Assembly: GCA_947306185.1 (NCBI GenBank)
Contig: CAMZFU010000009.1
Span: 1 to 27,048 of the forward strand
DNA: 27,048 bases
Direction of reading: 5' to 3'
DNA from: an uncultured Pseudomonadota bacterium
GTDB lineage: Bacteria > Pseudomonadota > Alphaproteobacteria > Rs-D84
A program made the translations under genes and the position numbers. Below are positions 1-8,900 of this stretch, in pieces. Within the stretch, counting starts at the first letter, position 1; every line of letters starts with the position of its first letter. Under the pieces are notes generated by a model. That model ran no database searches and was not told where the DNA came from. It saw only the letters and a program-made list of their open reading frames with translations.

Positions 1-1576
1 CAACCCGAACATGACGGTTTTCTGCATTACGAACACCGTCTGCCGTTGGCACCTTTAGATCTTCTTCGCCCGCACTAACCGCAACAATCTGACTTGCCGG
101 GATTCCGTATTCAATAAGCATCTTCTGAACTGCTTCGGCGCGACGTCCCCCAAGCGCATAATTATAACTCTTACTGCCCGATGTGTCGGTATGTCCAACC
201 ACAGAAACCTTGATGTTTTTATTCGCCTGGGTTGCTTCAACCAACTTCCTAATTAATTCTTGATATTCTGGTTTAATATTTGATTTATCAAAATCAAAGC
301 GAACCTCAAAAACCTCTTCCATAACGTGTTGTTTTGGTTCTACTGGGATCTGCTGAACCTTGATTACGGTTGTTTCGTCATACTTTTGTGGCTGCTTTTT
401 GGCCAATTTATCCAAACGTGCATTTATTTCCGCCAGTTCTGCCCTCATCGCCATCATCATCTTGATAAATTCTTCACGGGATACCAATTCTTCACCAACA
501 ACAGTGATTTCTTCAACTTCATCTTCTTCGCAATCACATTCTTGCGGAACCTCGGCCAAAACCGGCACTGCAACCGTTACATTTGCCGGTCTTTCTTGCA
601 CTGTCTGACACGGACACCCCGGTTTCACACTTGTATTTGCACTGTTGGAAACATTGTGACTGTTACTCCCACTGTTATCATTTATCGTCTTGTCACCACC
701 ATAAATATTTTGATTAAACACTAATGGCTGAACAGGTTCTGGGTTAATAAGGTGCTCTGGGACATTAACATTATTCACAATTATCACGCCTTCACGTGTC
801 CGATTCGCCCCACGCATTGCAGCCATATTACCCGTTTCAGGATAATAAGCACCAACATTTGTACCTGCAATCGATGCTGGTCGTGTAGTACTTACATACG
901 TTGCACCGTTACCCGCCGGGGCAACAACAGGATTATCAAAATCATTTGACACCATAATTTCACCACTGGTCGTAACAGTTTCCGTGGTCGCACGACGAAT
1001 CGGGCTGATAATCTTACCACCCGTGCAATCACGCAATGCGGGCAATGTTTTTTCGAAACGTGTCTGACATTCGCGTGCGGTCTTATCTTGTCCTGTGGCC
1101 GCCGCAGACAACCAACAATCATATTTCGCCTGCAATTCCGCCGCCATTTCTGGTTTACTTTCAATAGTATCGTTTTGGAATAACGTAATCATATCGTTAT
1201 ATGCAGTATTCAATTCATATGCCAACTCTTGGTCATTTATCTGCCAATTATCCAACGATTCTGGGAAAGGAACCTCGCCCGAGAAAGCAGATACCGCCTT
1301 GTTTGCGAACAATTCCCCAACATCAGGAAAACCGCTGGTCCGCGCATTGTATATCGCATAAGAACGATAATTCATTGCTAACTGGTTAAGAAAAGAATCT
1401 TTATGTGGTGCAGAATAAACATCCAACCCTTCAATATAGTCAACGGTTGGGGTTGCCACCGTTCCAGAATAATCTGTACTAACCGTGGAATTGGCACAGG
1501 CCGCAACCGACAACACAGCCACCGCCGCCAACACACGTGAAATGACGAACCAAGATACATTTGATTGTACTTTCAT
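1..1576 (-). CDS. OmpA-domain outer-membrane lipoprotein (C-terminus beyond window)
   Basis: The reading frame runs leftward from an ATG at 1576 and stays open to the window edge, giving about 525 residues without a stop. The N-terminus is a lipoprotein signal with lipobox VAAC and the acylated cysteine near residue 27. A long middle region follows, with a low-complexity Asn/Ser stretch, a few cysteines (CPCQ, CDCEED) and an acidic and basic linker. From about residue 425 there is an OmpA/Pal peptidoglycan-binding domain, with VRFDFDKS, GHTDTSGS and GGRRAEAV visible. By family knowledge this domain binds diaminopimelate in peptidoglycan while the lipid sits in the outer membrane. An AAAGGA ribosome binding site precedes the start. 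It is not a short Pal: the 400-residue N-terminal part is unassigned. It stands alone, with its own promoter and no tol genes nearby. Confidence 0.9.
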   Translation of the reverse strand, partial: MKVQSNVSWFVISRVLAAVAVLSVAACANSTVSTDYSGTVATPTVDYIEGLDVYSAPHKDSFLNQLAMNYRSYAIYNARTSGFPDVGELFANKAVSAFSGEVPFPESLDNWQINDQELAYELNTAYNDMITLFQNDTIESKPEMAAELQAKYDCWLSAAATGQDKTARECQTRFEKTLPALRDCTGGKIISPIRRATTETVTTSGEIMVSNDFDNPVVAPAGNGATYVSTTRPASIAGTNVGAYYPETGNMAAMRGANRTREGVIIVNNVNVPEHLINPEPVQPLVFNQNIYGGDKTINDNSGSNSHNVSNSANTSVKPGCPCQTVQERPANVTVAVPVLAEVPQECDCEEDEVEEITVVGEELVSREEFIKMMMAMRAELAEINARLDKLAKKQPQKYDETTVIKVQQIPVEPKQHVMEEVFEVRFDFDKSNIKPEYQELIRKLVEATQANKNIKVSVVGHTDTSGSKSYNYALGGRRAEAVQKMLIEYGIPASQIVAVSAGEEDLKVPTADGVRNAENRHVRV

Positions 1577-1610
1577 AGAAAAATCCTTTCTCTAACCCTT
1601 TGTTAACGAC

Positions 1611-1639
1611 ATTATACGCACTTTGCGAAATTTAGTAAA
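1611..1639 (-). promoter_or_regulatory. Sigma70-type promoter of the OmpA-domain lipoprotein
   Basis: Read on the minus strand, a TTTACT -35 (1634-1639) is followed by a 17-base spacer and a perfect TATAAT -10 (1611-1616). The ATG is about 34 bases downstream of the -10. Confidence 0.75.
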
Positions 1640-1662
1640 GCAAAAAATACTGGCTATTTTTA

Positions 1663-1680
1663 TTTGATGAATGCATCAAA
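1663..1680. other. Small hairpin after the 272-residue gene
   Basis: TTTGATG and CATCAAA form a perfect 7-bp stem around an AATG loop, just after the stop of the neighbouring secreted-protein gene. There is no clean T-tract on either strand, so it may be a weak terminator or 3' stabiliser. Confidence 0.35.
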
Positions 1681-1683
1681 ACA

Positions 1684-2502
1684 TTATCTATCCAACAATT
1701 GGCTGGCGATACCACCAAAACTGCCTACAAGACCGCTTAATCCAGAACTTCCCACGGCCCCAGTCACGGCATCCATCACAGACGCCGTATTGGTCTTTTG
1801 TCCCATATTGCCGATAGTATTTGTTATAAATCCACCAAAAGATTCTAAACGTTTCGCCGCCAATTGTGACCCAGAACATTTAGAAGATTTTTCTAACAAC
1901 GCACTCGCCTGACTTGCTTCGGCCTTGGTATAATCTTGTTCGCTAAAATCAATGGCATTGAATATTTCGTAAATATTAGAAACCGTTTTTTGTTTGCTTT
2001 TCGCACATGTATCACCATTCGGGCAATACGTTGCAACCGTTACTTTTGGGAAACCTGCCCAAACCGCTCCACGCGCTTCGGCTTCAGTGTACACCTCATA
2101 GCACAAATCTTCGTCATCAAGCGACGATGAAGACAATGAAACGATGTCTTGATAAGAAAGGCCATCACATTCACGAACCCCAAAAGCCCCTGTCACCATG
2201 GGATTCGCCGCACCAGCAATTGCCCATTCTTTTACAAGGTTATTAACAAACGTAATTTCTTTTTGTGTTGGTTCACATTCTGCGACTAATTCTTTTTGCT
2301 GTTTTGTTAATTGCATAACATTCCCGACCAATCCCATTGCGGTTGGCAATAAACTGCCCCCAACATTTGTAACAGAAGTCGCCTCTTCGCGCTTTGCCAC
2401 AGAACTTGCCTTTTTCGGGGTAAGGACAGTTGCCGCACCAAACGCAGAAAACACGTCACACAGTGCGCCAATTGCTATACAAACGGCAAAGAATTTTCTC
2501 AT
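1684..2502 (-). CDS. Secreted protein of unknown function, 272 aa
   Basis: I do not recognise a family. The first 23 or so residues form a Sec signal peptide ending around SAFGA, so the protein is likely periplasmic or outer-membrane associated. The mature part has six cysteines (contexts ECEP, RECDG, LCYE, YCPNGDTC and KCSG), enough for three disulfides. The C-terminal 60 residues are rich in Gly, Ser and small hydrophobics (GAVGSSGLSGLVGSF), resembling a flexible or amphipathic tail. An acidic serine cluster (SSSSLDDEDLC) lies mid-protein. The ATG at 2502 is preceded by AGGA very close by and by a good promoter. The gene is divergent from lptC and monocistronic, with the OmpA-domain gene behind it having its own promoter. 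Confidence 0.75.
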   Translation of the reverse strand: MRKFFAVCIAIGALCDVFSAFGAATVLTPKKASSVAKREEATSVTNVGGSLLPTAMGLVGNVMQLTKQQKELVAECEPTQKEITFVNNLVKEWAIAGAANPMVTGAFGVRECDGLSYQDIVSLSSSSLDDEDLCYEVYTEAEARGAVWAGFPKVTVATYCPNGDTCAKSKQKTVSNIYEIFNAIDFSEQDYTKAEASQASALLEKSSKCSGSQLAAKRLESFGGFITNTIGNMGQKTNTASVMDAVTGAVGSSGLSGLVGSFGGIASQLLDR

Positions 2503-2525
2503 TCCTACACTCTCTCTTGGGTTAA

Positions 2526-2554
2526 ATTATATCATAAAAAAGCGGTCATAACAA
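2526..2554 (-). promoter_or_regulatory. Promoter of the 272-residue secreted protein gene
   Basis: On the minus strand, TTGTTA (2549-2554), a 17-base spacer and TATAAT (2526-2531) lie 24 to 52 bases upstream of the ATG at 2502. This lies in the intergenic region shared with divergent lptC. Confidence 0.75.
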
Positions 2555-2601
2555 ATATAAAAAATTGCTTTTTGATTTATTGTTGGCTAACATACGGATG
2601 T

Positions 2602-3081
2602 ATGGTCAAAGATAGACGTAATTTTATAATAATCAGCAAGCATAAACGTTGGCAGCGTTTGTGGCAGTTTTTCTTTACCGGATGGGGGCTTGTGATGGTT
2701 GCGGCGTTGGTTGCTGGGGCCCTTTTTACCAAGCAATTATTATGGTCGCCAATATCATCGATAAATATGCACGATGTTATCAGCAATCAATTCAAAATGT
2801 CGGGTGCAACATTTACCGGTGTTGATAAAGAAGGCGAACCGTTTCAGATTACGGCGCAAACCGGACGTCAAGAATACGATAATCCTGATGTTATCTTTCT
2901 GGACCAGGTTTCTGGGTACACGATAAAACCAAAAAATGGTAAAAAAACAAAAATAATTTTTTCCGCGGCCAAGGGCGAATTTAATCGCGCGAAAAAAACT
3001 ATTAAACTTATTAAAAATGTTCGTGTAAAATCTGGCAACGAACAAGAAATTCAAACAGAAGAATTGGTGGTGCGAATATGA
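2602..3081 (+). CDS. lptC: LPS export protein LptC
   Basis: This 159-residue protein has a basic N-terminus (MVKDRRNF), one membrane anchor at about residues 22-45 and a periplasmic beta-rich domain. The pattern ISNQFKMSGATFTGVD, then ITAQTGRQ and VRVKSGNEQEIQTEEL, fits LptC of the Lpt bridge. LptC couples the LptB2FG transporter in the inner membrane to periplasmic LptA and carries LPS across the periplasm. I chose the ATG at 2602. An upstream TTG at 2572 would add ten residues, but neither start has a strong ribosome binding site. The stop overlaps the lptB start (ATGA), implying translational coupling. In most proteobacteria lptA lies between these genes; it is missing here. Confidence 0.85.
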   Translation: MVKDRRNFIIISKHKRWQRLWQFFFTGWGLVMVAALVAGALFTKQLLWSPISSINMHDVISNQFKMSGATFTGVDKEGEPFQITAQTGRQEYDNPDVIFLDQVSGYTIKPKNGKKTKIIFSAAKGEFNRAKKTIKLIKNVRVKSGNEQEIQTEELVVRI

Positions 3082-3806
3082 AGCAATCTGAATTACGGGT
3101 TGAACACCTGTCAAAATCTTACGGTAAAAAAATGGTTCTGCGTGACATATCATTGGTCGCACGACAGGGCGAATCGGTTGGATTGCTGGGGCCGAACGGT
3201 GCAGGTAAAACAACGGCATTTTATTGCATCACCGGCCAGTTAAATGCAACAGGGGGGCAAATATTTTTGAATTCCCAAGATATCACGCACCTGCCTTTCT
3301 ATCAAAGGGCGCGTTTGCATATTGGATATTTGCCACAGGAAAACAGTGTATTTCGTGGTCTAACCGTGGAACAAAACATAATGGCAATATTGGAAATTGT
3401 CGAACCAAGTGCAAAAAAACGTCAACAAAAATTAGACGCGTTATTGGAAGAATTTTCTATCGCGCACCTGCGGCGCAGTCCGGCAACCGCACTTTCGGGT
3501 GGCGAACGTCGTCGTACAGAAATCGCACGTGCATTGGCAAATGACCCGAAATTTATATTGTTGGACGAACCATTTGCCGGGATTGACCCAATCGCCGTTA
3601 ATGAAATTCGTGGATTGGTATCGCAACTTAAAAACCGTGGTTTGGGCGTGATTATAACCGACCATAATGTCCGGGAAACATTGGGTATTACCGACCGCAG
3701 TTATGTTTTGCACGATGGCAAGATTCTAAAACACGGCACCAGCAGCGAAATCATCCGCGACCCAATGGTAAAAAAAGTTTACCTTGGTGAAGATTTTGTG
3801 ATGTAA
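3078..3806 (+). CDS. lptB: LPS export ABC transporter ATPase LptB
   Basis: This is a complete 242-residue ABC ATPase, close to the usual LptB length of about 241. It shows Walker A GPNGAGKT (residues 38-45), a Q-loop near YLPQENSVF, the signature LSGGERRR near residue 138, Walker B FILLDEP near 160 followed by the D-loop FAGIDP, and the H-loop ITDHNV near 194. The LSGGERRR signature and EPFAGIDPIAV are characteristic of LptB rather than of other importers. It powers extraction of LPS from the inner membrane together with LptF and LptG, which are not in the window. It overlaps lptC by four bases and is followed within 10 bases by a small membrane-protein gene. Confidence 0.97.
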   Translation: MKQSELRVEHLSKSYGKKMVLRDISLVARQGESVGLLGPNGAGKTTAFYCITGQLNATGGQIFLNSQDITHLPFYQRARLHIGYLPQENSVFRGLTVEQNIMAILEIVEPSAKKRQQKLDALLEEFSIAHLRRSPATALSGGERRRTEIARALANDPKFILLDEPFAGIDPIAVNEIRGLVSQLKNRGLGVIITDHNVRETLGITDRSYVLHDGKILKHGTSSEIIRDPMVKKVYLGEDFVM

Positions 3807-3815
3807 GGTAAGATT

Positions 3816-4118
3816 ATGTCAGACAGCAAAACACAACAACAGAACGAGAACCCAAAACAAGACAAAGAACAACCTGCAACCGTTGGTGATTTGTGTTCTT
3901 TGGGTATTGTAGCAGCGGTGGTGGCCGGCATTGTAAAAAGTGATTCAACCCCACAACGGCACGGAAGTAATAAGTCCAAAGTTGTGAATGTGGATTCATT
4001 GGTGAACGATTCTTTATCAAAAACAATTGAATATCAAAACGCCGAACGCACCACCCGTGATTTGGAAAACCGCCGCACGGGTATATATGAATATTTCAAC
4101 GAACAATTAAAACAATAA
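3816..4118 (+). CDS. Small predicted membrane protein, 100 aa
   Basis: I do not recognise the family. The N-terminal 23 residues are hydrophilic and rich in Gln, Lys and Asn. One hydrophobic segment follows at about residues 24-42 (LCSLGIVAAVVAGIV), then a polar, charged C-terminal half that is probably helical and ends YEYFNEQLKQ. The segment could be a single transmembrane helix. An AAGG ribosome binding site overlaps the end of lptB and the start lies 9 bases after the lptB stop, so it is the last gene of the lptC-lptB operon. In many proteobacteria rpoN or hpf occupies this position; this protein is neither. Confidence 0.7.
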   Translation: MSDSKTQQQNENPKQDKEQPATVGDLCSLGIVAAVVAGIVKSDSTPQRHGSNKSKVVNVDSLVNDSLSKTIEYQNAERTTRDLENRRTGIYEYFNEQLKQ

Positions 4119-4147
4119 AAAAACGGCCGCATTTTGCGACCGTTTTT
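4119..4147. terminator. Bidirectional rho-independent terminator
   Basis: AAAAACGG and CCGTTTTT pair (4119-4126 with 4140-4147). After a C/A mismatch, CGC/GCG closes an ATTTT loop. A and T tracts flank both sides, so it can end both the lptC-lptB operon and convergent carD. A near copy lies at 23732-23761. Confidence 0.9.
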
Positions 4148-4186
4148 ACTAATCACTTATCACTAACGACTAACCATTAATAACTA
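4148..4186 (-). repeat. Degenerate heptad array abutting the carD stop codon
   Basis: On the plus strand the units read ACTAATC, ACTTATC, ACTAACG, ACTAACC, ATTAATA and then ACTATTC, which runs into carD. In the carD sense they read as TTAGTGA-like units directly after the stop codon, bringing TAG, TGA or TAA into successive frames. Confidence 0.75.
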
Positions 4187-4756
4187 TTCTCCGCCAGAAT
4201 CGGAATAATCTTCCTCTTCTTCTTCATCATCATCAACGGCATTAAGGTCAATTTCCTTTGGTATTCCCAAAATATCTTCAATTTTATCGGATGCGGCATC
4301 GACATCCATTTTATGCAACACCGCAAATTCTTGCGCCATACGTTCCAAGGCACGCATATACAAACGACGTGCCGAAAAAGGAACTGTATCCGTTGGACTA
4401 CGCCTTTGCAGGTCACGTACAACCTCGGCCAATTTCATTGGATCACCAGAATTGATATTTTCTTCGTACTGTGCTGCACGACGTGCCCAAATCATACGCT
4501 TTGCACCTGCCTTGCCCTTGGCCGACGCAATTGCTTCGTCCATTTTTTTCGCAGTTGTCAATGGGCGCAACCCCGATATTTCTGCGCGTTCAATTGGAAC
4601 ACGTAATGTCATACGACTTTTCTCAAAATCAATAACCAACATCTTGATTTTTTGGTCGCCAACTACCTGCTCTTCGGTACGGACCAATTTACCGACACCC
4701 TGGGTCGGATAGACAACATATTGACCAGTTTTAAAATCTAATTTTTTACTTGGCAT
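4184..4756 (-). CDS. carD: CarD/CdnL-family transcriptional regulator
   Basis: This protein of about 190 residues opens with the CarD N-terminal Tudor-like domain (FKTGQYVVYPTQGVGKL), which in this family contacts the RNA polymerase beta subunit. A helical C-terminal domain follows, with the ARRAAQYEENINSGD stretch and conserved segments around VVRDLQRR and ALERMAQEFA. Family members stabilise open promoter complexes, notably at rRNA promoters. The last 18 or so residues are an acidic tail (DDDEEEEEDYSDSGGE), a common but variable feature. I place the start at the ATG at 4756, with AGAGAAG upstream; an in-frame GTG at 4759 would add one residue. It is monocistronic with its own extended -10 promoter and is convergent with the lptB operon. 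Confidence 0.95.
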   Translation of the reverse strand: MPSKKLDFKTGQYVVYPTQGVGKLVRTEEQVVGDQKIKMLVIDFEKSRMTLRVPIERAEISGLRPLTTAKKMDEAIASAKGKAGAKRMIWARRAAQYEENINSGDPMKLAEVVRDLQRRSPTDTVPFSARRLYMRALERMAQEFAVLHKMDVDAASDKIEDILGIPKEIDLNAVDDDEEEEEDYSDSGGE

Positions 4757-4794
4757 CACACTTCTCTTTCTTTGCCATTCTCTCTTATGCGTGC

Positions 4795-4823
4795 ATTATA
4801 ACACAAAAATATTAAAAAAACAA
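4795..4823 (-). promoter_or_regulatory. Extended -10 promoter of carD
   Basis: The minus strand shows TGTTATAAT, a perfect -10 with the TG extension (4795-4803). A weak TTGTTT -35 (4818-4823) sits at 17-base spacing. The carD ATG is about 38 bases downstream of the -10. Confidence 0.75.
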
Positions 4824-4869
4824 ATCAAACGGACTAAAAAAATGATTAGTCAAAACAGGACCTAAAAAC

Positions 4870-5400
4870 CTAATTCAACCGCGTTCTGAACCTGGTTGCC
4901 GTACGACGTGTTGCCGATGAACGCCCCACAACTTCATTTACTGTTTTAATCGCGCAAACCCATTCACCATCTTTAAGTACCGCGTCTTCACCCACCAGAC
5001 ACGTTGGACGTTGTAACTGCCACGTGAAACACCCACTTTTTTGGACAGATTTATACGTTGCGGAATCATTTCCATCACGCGTATACGCACCATATTCCGG
5101 GTTCCAAACACCAATCGGTGCGCCCGAACACCATTTACGTTCCCCAAAACATTCTATACAGTGTCCATCGGCATCGCACAACTCAACCGGCGTAGATGTT
5201 GTGGCATAACCATGGTTCGCCGAATTGCCACTGCCCATACTTTTACCTGTTTCCAAATCACGGCACCATATCTTTTGACATTCTTTGGTGGTCATACCAT
5301 CAACCTTGGCATGTTCGACCATAACATATCCCGGTCCACAATCACCCGCGAATGCCGGCGCCACACCTAAGAACATCAACAGATAGATAATTTTTTTCAT
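4870..5400 (-). CDS. Secreted cysteine-rich protein, 176 aa
   Basis: No family is recognised. A short signal peptide (MKKIIYLLMFLGVAPAFAG) leads into a mature protein with about ten cysteines (contexts GDCGP, KECQ, IWCRD, ELCDADGHCIECFG, KWCSG, SGCF, PTCLVG and WVCAI). These are probably disulfide bonded in the periplasm or on the surface. The regular spacing of cysteine, tryptophan and glycine suggests small repeated disulfide units. The tail is basic and Thr/Arg-rich (TRRTATRFRTRLN). I start at the ATG at 5400, which directly begins the signal peptide and has GAGAGGGG upstream; an in-frame extension of five residues is possible. It has its own promoter and lies between bamE and carD. Confidence 0.75.
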   Translation of the reverse strand: MKKIIYLLMFLGVAPAFAGDCGPGYVMVEHAKVDGMTTKECQKIWCRDLETGKSMGSGNSANHGYATTSTPVELCDADGHCIECFGERKWCSGAPIGVWNPEYGAYTRDGNDSATYKSVQKSGCFTWQLQRPTCLVGEDAVLKDGEWVCAIKTVNEVVGRSSATRRTATRFRTRLN

Positions 5401-5427
5401 GTGCCCCTCTCTCAACCTTGTAATTCT

Positions 5428-5456
5428 ATTCTACACATTTTACAATATTTTTGCAA
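5428..5456 (-). promoter_or_regulatory. Promoter of the Cys-rich protein gene
   Basis: On the minus strand, TTGCAA (5451-5456), a 17-base spacer and TAGAAT (5428-5433) lie 28 to 56 bases before the ATG at 5400. It sits in the 65-base gap after bamE. Confidence 0.7.
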
Positions 5457-5465
5457 ATATGTTTT

Positions 5466-5897
5466 TTATTGGCCAAGTCCCGCCGGACTAAATCGTCCAA
5501 CATTATTGAACAGTTCTTCAATTGCATTCAATTCAACCGCCGCCGGTATCTTGGTTTCATCAGAATCAATGGTCACATCTGGCAAATCATCGTCATGCAA
5601 AATCTGTGTTTTTGTAACGCGCCCCCCCTTGACCCAGGCCAGCAATACGGTTTTGTTATCATAGGTCAATGGAAAAGGCCCATGGTAGTTTTCATCTGTG
5701 CCATAATAAATCCAAACCTCGTCACCATAAATAGTTTTCACCTGTGGCGACCCGAGTAAATCTTGCAATTGATTTGTGGTTTTAACAGTCGCGACCTGCG
5801 TATCCAAATCGTTTGGGAAAACGTATCCGCGATGTTTGGTCTGGAAAGTACAGCCCACCAATAACACACAAAATAAAGCAAGAATCGTTCTTTTCAT
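5466..5897 (-). CDS. bamE: Outer-membrane assembly lipoprotein BamE (SmpA/OmlA)
   Basis: This 143-residue lipoprotein has lipobox LVGC with the acylated cysteine at residue 16. The SmpA/OmlA fold follows, with RGYVFPNDLD, then TTNQLQDLLGSPQ and GDEVWIYYG. BamE is the small lipoprotein of the Bam complex that supports insertion of beta-barrels into the outer membrane. The C-terminal NNVGRFSPAG segment resembles the GRFN-type extension of alphaproteobacterial homologues. The start at 5897 lies 5 bases after the nifJ stop, and its GAAGGA ribosome binding site lies at the very end of nifJ. The two genes are therefore cotranscribed and probably coupled, an odd pairing of metabolism with envelope assembly. 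Confidence 0.92.
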   Translation of the reverse strand: MKRTILALFCVLLVGCTFQTKHRGYVFPNDLDTQVATVKTTNQLQDLLGSPQVKTIYGDEVWIYYGTDENYHGPFPLTYDNKTVLLAWVKGGRVTKTQILHDDDLPDVTIDSDETKIPAAVELNAIEELFNNVGRFSPAGLGQ

Positions 5898-5902
5898 TGG
5901 AT

Positions 5903-8900
5903 TTATCCTTCGCCGTTTTCTTTCGTTGCCTGCATCATCGCAAAATGTGCAATGTATTTCTTTAATTGCGTCTTGTATTGATTGTTTTCCTTGGCATATT
6001 CAACCAATTTATCAAAATTTGGATTCGATGCACGTGCCGCTGCGAAACGAGTTTCGGTTTTAAGAAAATCTTCCAACGGACTAAGTGCATCAACATTCGA
6101 ATCCATCATCATTGGGTTGTGTCCTTCGACAATCAAACGCGGATCAAAACGATACAGCGGCCACGCCCCCGTATTCACCATTTGTGTTTGATGTTCCGGA
6201 CCATTTTGCAATGCAAACCCATGCGCGATACACGGCGCATACGCAAGTATTATTGACGGTCCATTAAAACTTTCCGCTTCTCGGAATGCCTTAATCGCCT
6301 GGACAGGATTCGCACCCAACGCAATCTGTGCGACGTACGCACCCGACATCATCGCAATCATACCCAAATCTTTCTTGGCATGATTTTTACCGCCAATTGC
6401 GAATTTCATACTTGCACCAAATGGCGTCGCCTTGGATTGCTGGCCACCGGTGTTAGAATATCCTTCGGTATCCAATACCAACACATTGACGTTTTCACCA
6501 CTGTGCAAGACATGATCCAAACCGCCATAACCAATATCGTATGCCCAACCGTCACCACCGATAATCCATACAGATTTCTGAACAATATCGCCCAGCATAC
6601 TTTCCGCCAAACGTGCAGACGGTGAATCCATTTTCTTTAATTGTTTGGCCAAATCATCTTTGATTTTGCGTTGCGCATCAATGTCAGATTCGTTGAACAT
6701 ATTTTCAACATCTTTGATGCCCAATTCGAACAACAAACCCTTTAACATTTCACGACGCTGATTCAATGCGACACGCATACCCAAACCGTATTCCGCATTA
6801 TCTTCGAACAATGAATTAGACCATGCCGGTCCACGTCCATTGGCATCACATGTCCATGGTGTTGTCGGCAGGTTCGCGCCGTAAATAGATGAACAACCTG
6901 TTGCGTTTGCAATAACCATATGGTCGCCAAACAAATGCGACATCATTTTGATATACGGTGTTTCACCACACCCTGCGCACGCGCCTGGGAATTCAAAATA
7001 GTGTGGCAACATTTCAATATGCTTTGGCATATTTAAATTCAGTTTTTCACGTGTGACATCTGGCAATTTGACCGTTTCATCAAACACCGCCTGGTCATCT
7101 GCGTTCGCGTCAACCATAGACAGCGCACCAACTGGACAATTTTTCACACACAATCCGCACCCCGTACAATCCGCCGGCGAAATTGCTATTGTGAAATACA
7201 TATTTGCCCCCAGTTCTGGCGTTTTCATTGGAACGACAATTACACCACGTCTCTTGGCATCAGCAACCTGGTCTTCTGTCATGGCCTTGATACGAATCGC
7301 CGCATGTGGGCACAACATAGAGCATTTTCCACATTGAATACATTTTTCCAAATCGCACTTTGCAACGCGCGGTGAAATCGCACGCTTTTCATATTTCGAT
7401 GTTCCAACCGGGTATTGTCCTGCCCCGAATTCGCCTTCGACCTTGAAACGCGAAACCGGCAAACTATCGCCACGTCCGGCCGCCATTTCACCAAGTGTTC
7501 CAGCAACCTCAACCGGTGTGTCCGTGGTCATCGCCGGCACAAAGTCCGGTGCAAAATTGGAAACCGACGAAGGCAAATCAAAATGTTTCAGATATTTTGC
7601 CGCACTATCCACCGCCGCCCAGTTTGCCTGAACGACATCCATGCCCTTCTTTTTGTATGTTTTTTCGATTGCGGTCTTGGCCGATTCTGCGGCAACCTTG
7701 GGATCAATGACCTTGGTCAAATTAAAGAAGTTCAACATGATAAATGTGTTGATTCGGTTCCCCAATCCCAATTCCGCCGCCGCACCATTCGCGTCCAAGA
7801 AATACACATTTGCGCGCAGGCGCATCAAATGTTCTTGGGCGTCACGTGGTAGGTTCGCAAACGCAACATCCGGTGCCATCGCCGTATTTATCATAACCGT
7901 CCCACCGGCACGCAGGCCCCGGAACACATCGAAACGTTGTGCAATCATAAAGTTGGAAACACTAATAAAATCCGCCACTTCGACAAGGTATTGACTCTGA
8001 ATTGGTTTATCAGAAAAACGAATATGCGATGCGGTAAGACCACCCGATTTCTTGGAATCGTACACCGCATAAGATTGTGGATATAAATCGGAATTTTCCC
8101 CAACAATTTTCACAATATTTTTCACCGCACCAACGGTACCGTCACTGCCGATACCGTACAAAATAGCGGTTTTTAAATTCGGATCTTCGATAGAAAACGC
8201 CTGGTCAGTTTTCAATGACAATCCCGTCAAGTCGTCTTCGATACCAACGGTAAAATTGTGGTGTAATTTTTTCAATTTCATATTTTCCAAAATTGCGGCA
8301 ACATCACGTGGTTTGAATTCTTTTGACCCCAAACCATAACGCCCACCAAACACGGCGGCCCGATCACCAACAACCGACTTAACATCCATATAAAGAGGTT
8401 CACCAATTGCACCCGGTTCTTTTGTTCTATCCAACACCGCAATTTGACGCACAGTTTTCGGCAATGCGGTCAGAAATGCATCGGTTGGGAACGGACGATA
8501 CAGATGAATTTTTATCAACCCAAAGCCAGACGGCAAATGCGCCATTGTTTCTTCAATAGTTTCACACGCGGACCCCATCGCGACGATAACATTTTCGGCC
8601 TTTTTATCACCAACATATTCGACAAGGCCGTACTTCCGCCCAGTCAATTTACCGAATTCATCCATACATTCTGCAACAATCGCCGGCGTGTTCATATAAA
8701 GGATATTTGCCGCTTCGCGCCCTTGGAAATAAACATCGGGGTTTTGCGCGGTTCCACGAACATGCGGGGTATCCGGATTCATTCCATGTTCATGATATTT
8801 TGCAACCAAATCTGCGGGAATCATTTTACGTAATACATCATCTTCAATACGCATCAGGCGCGATTCTTCGTGACTTGTGCGGAACCCGTCAAAAAAATGC

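Noticed and set aside
4148..4186. Short regular repeats considered as CRISPR
   Set aside because: The units are 7 bases with no spacers, and no cas genes are present.
7415..7852. 145-codon plus-strand frame inside nifJ
   Set aside because: It lies wholly antisense to a highly conserved enzyme and its Cys/Arg-rich translation is a typical shadow.
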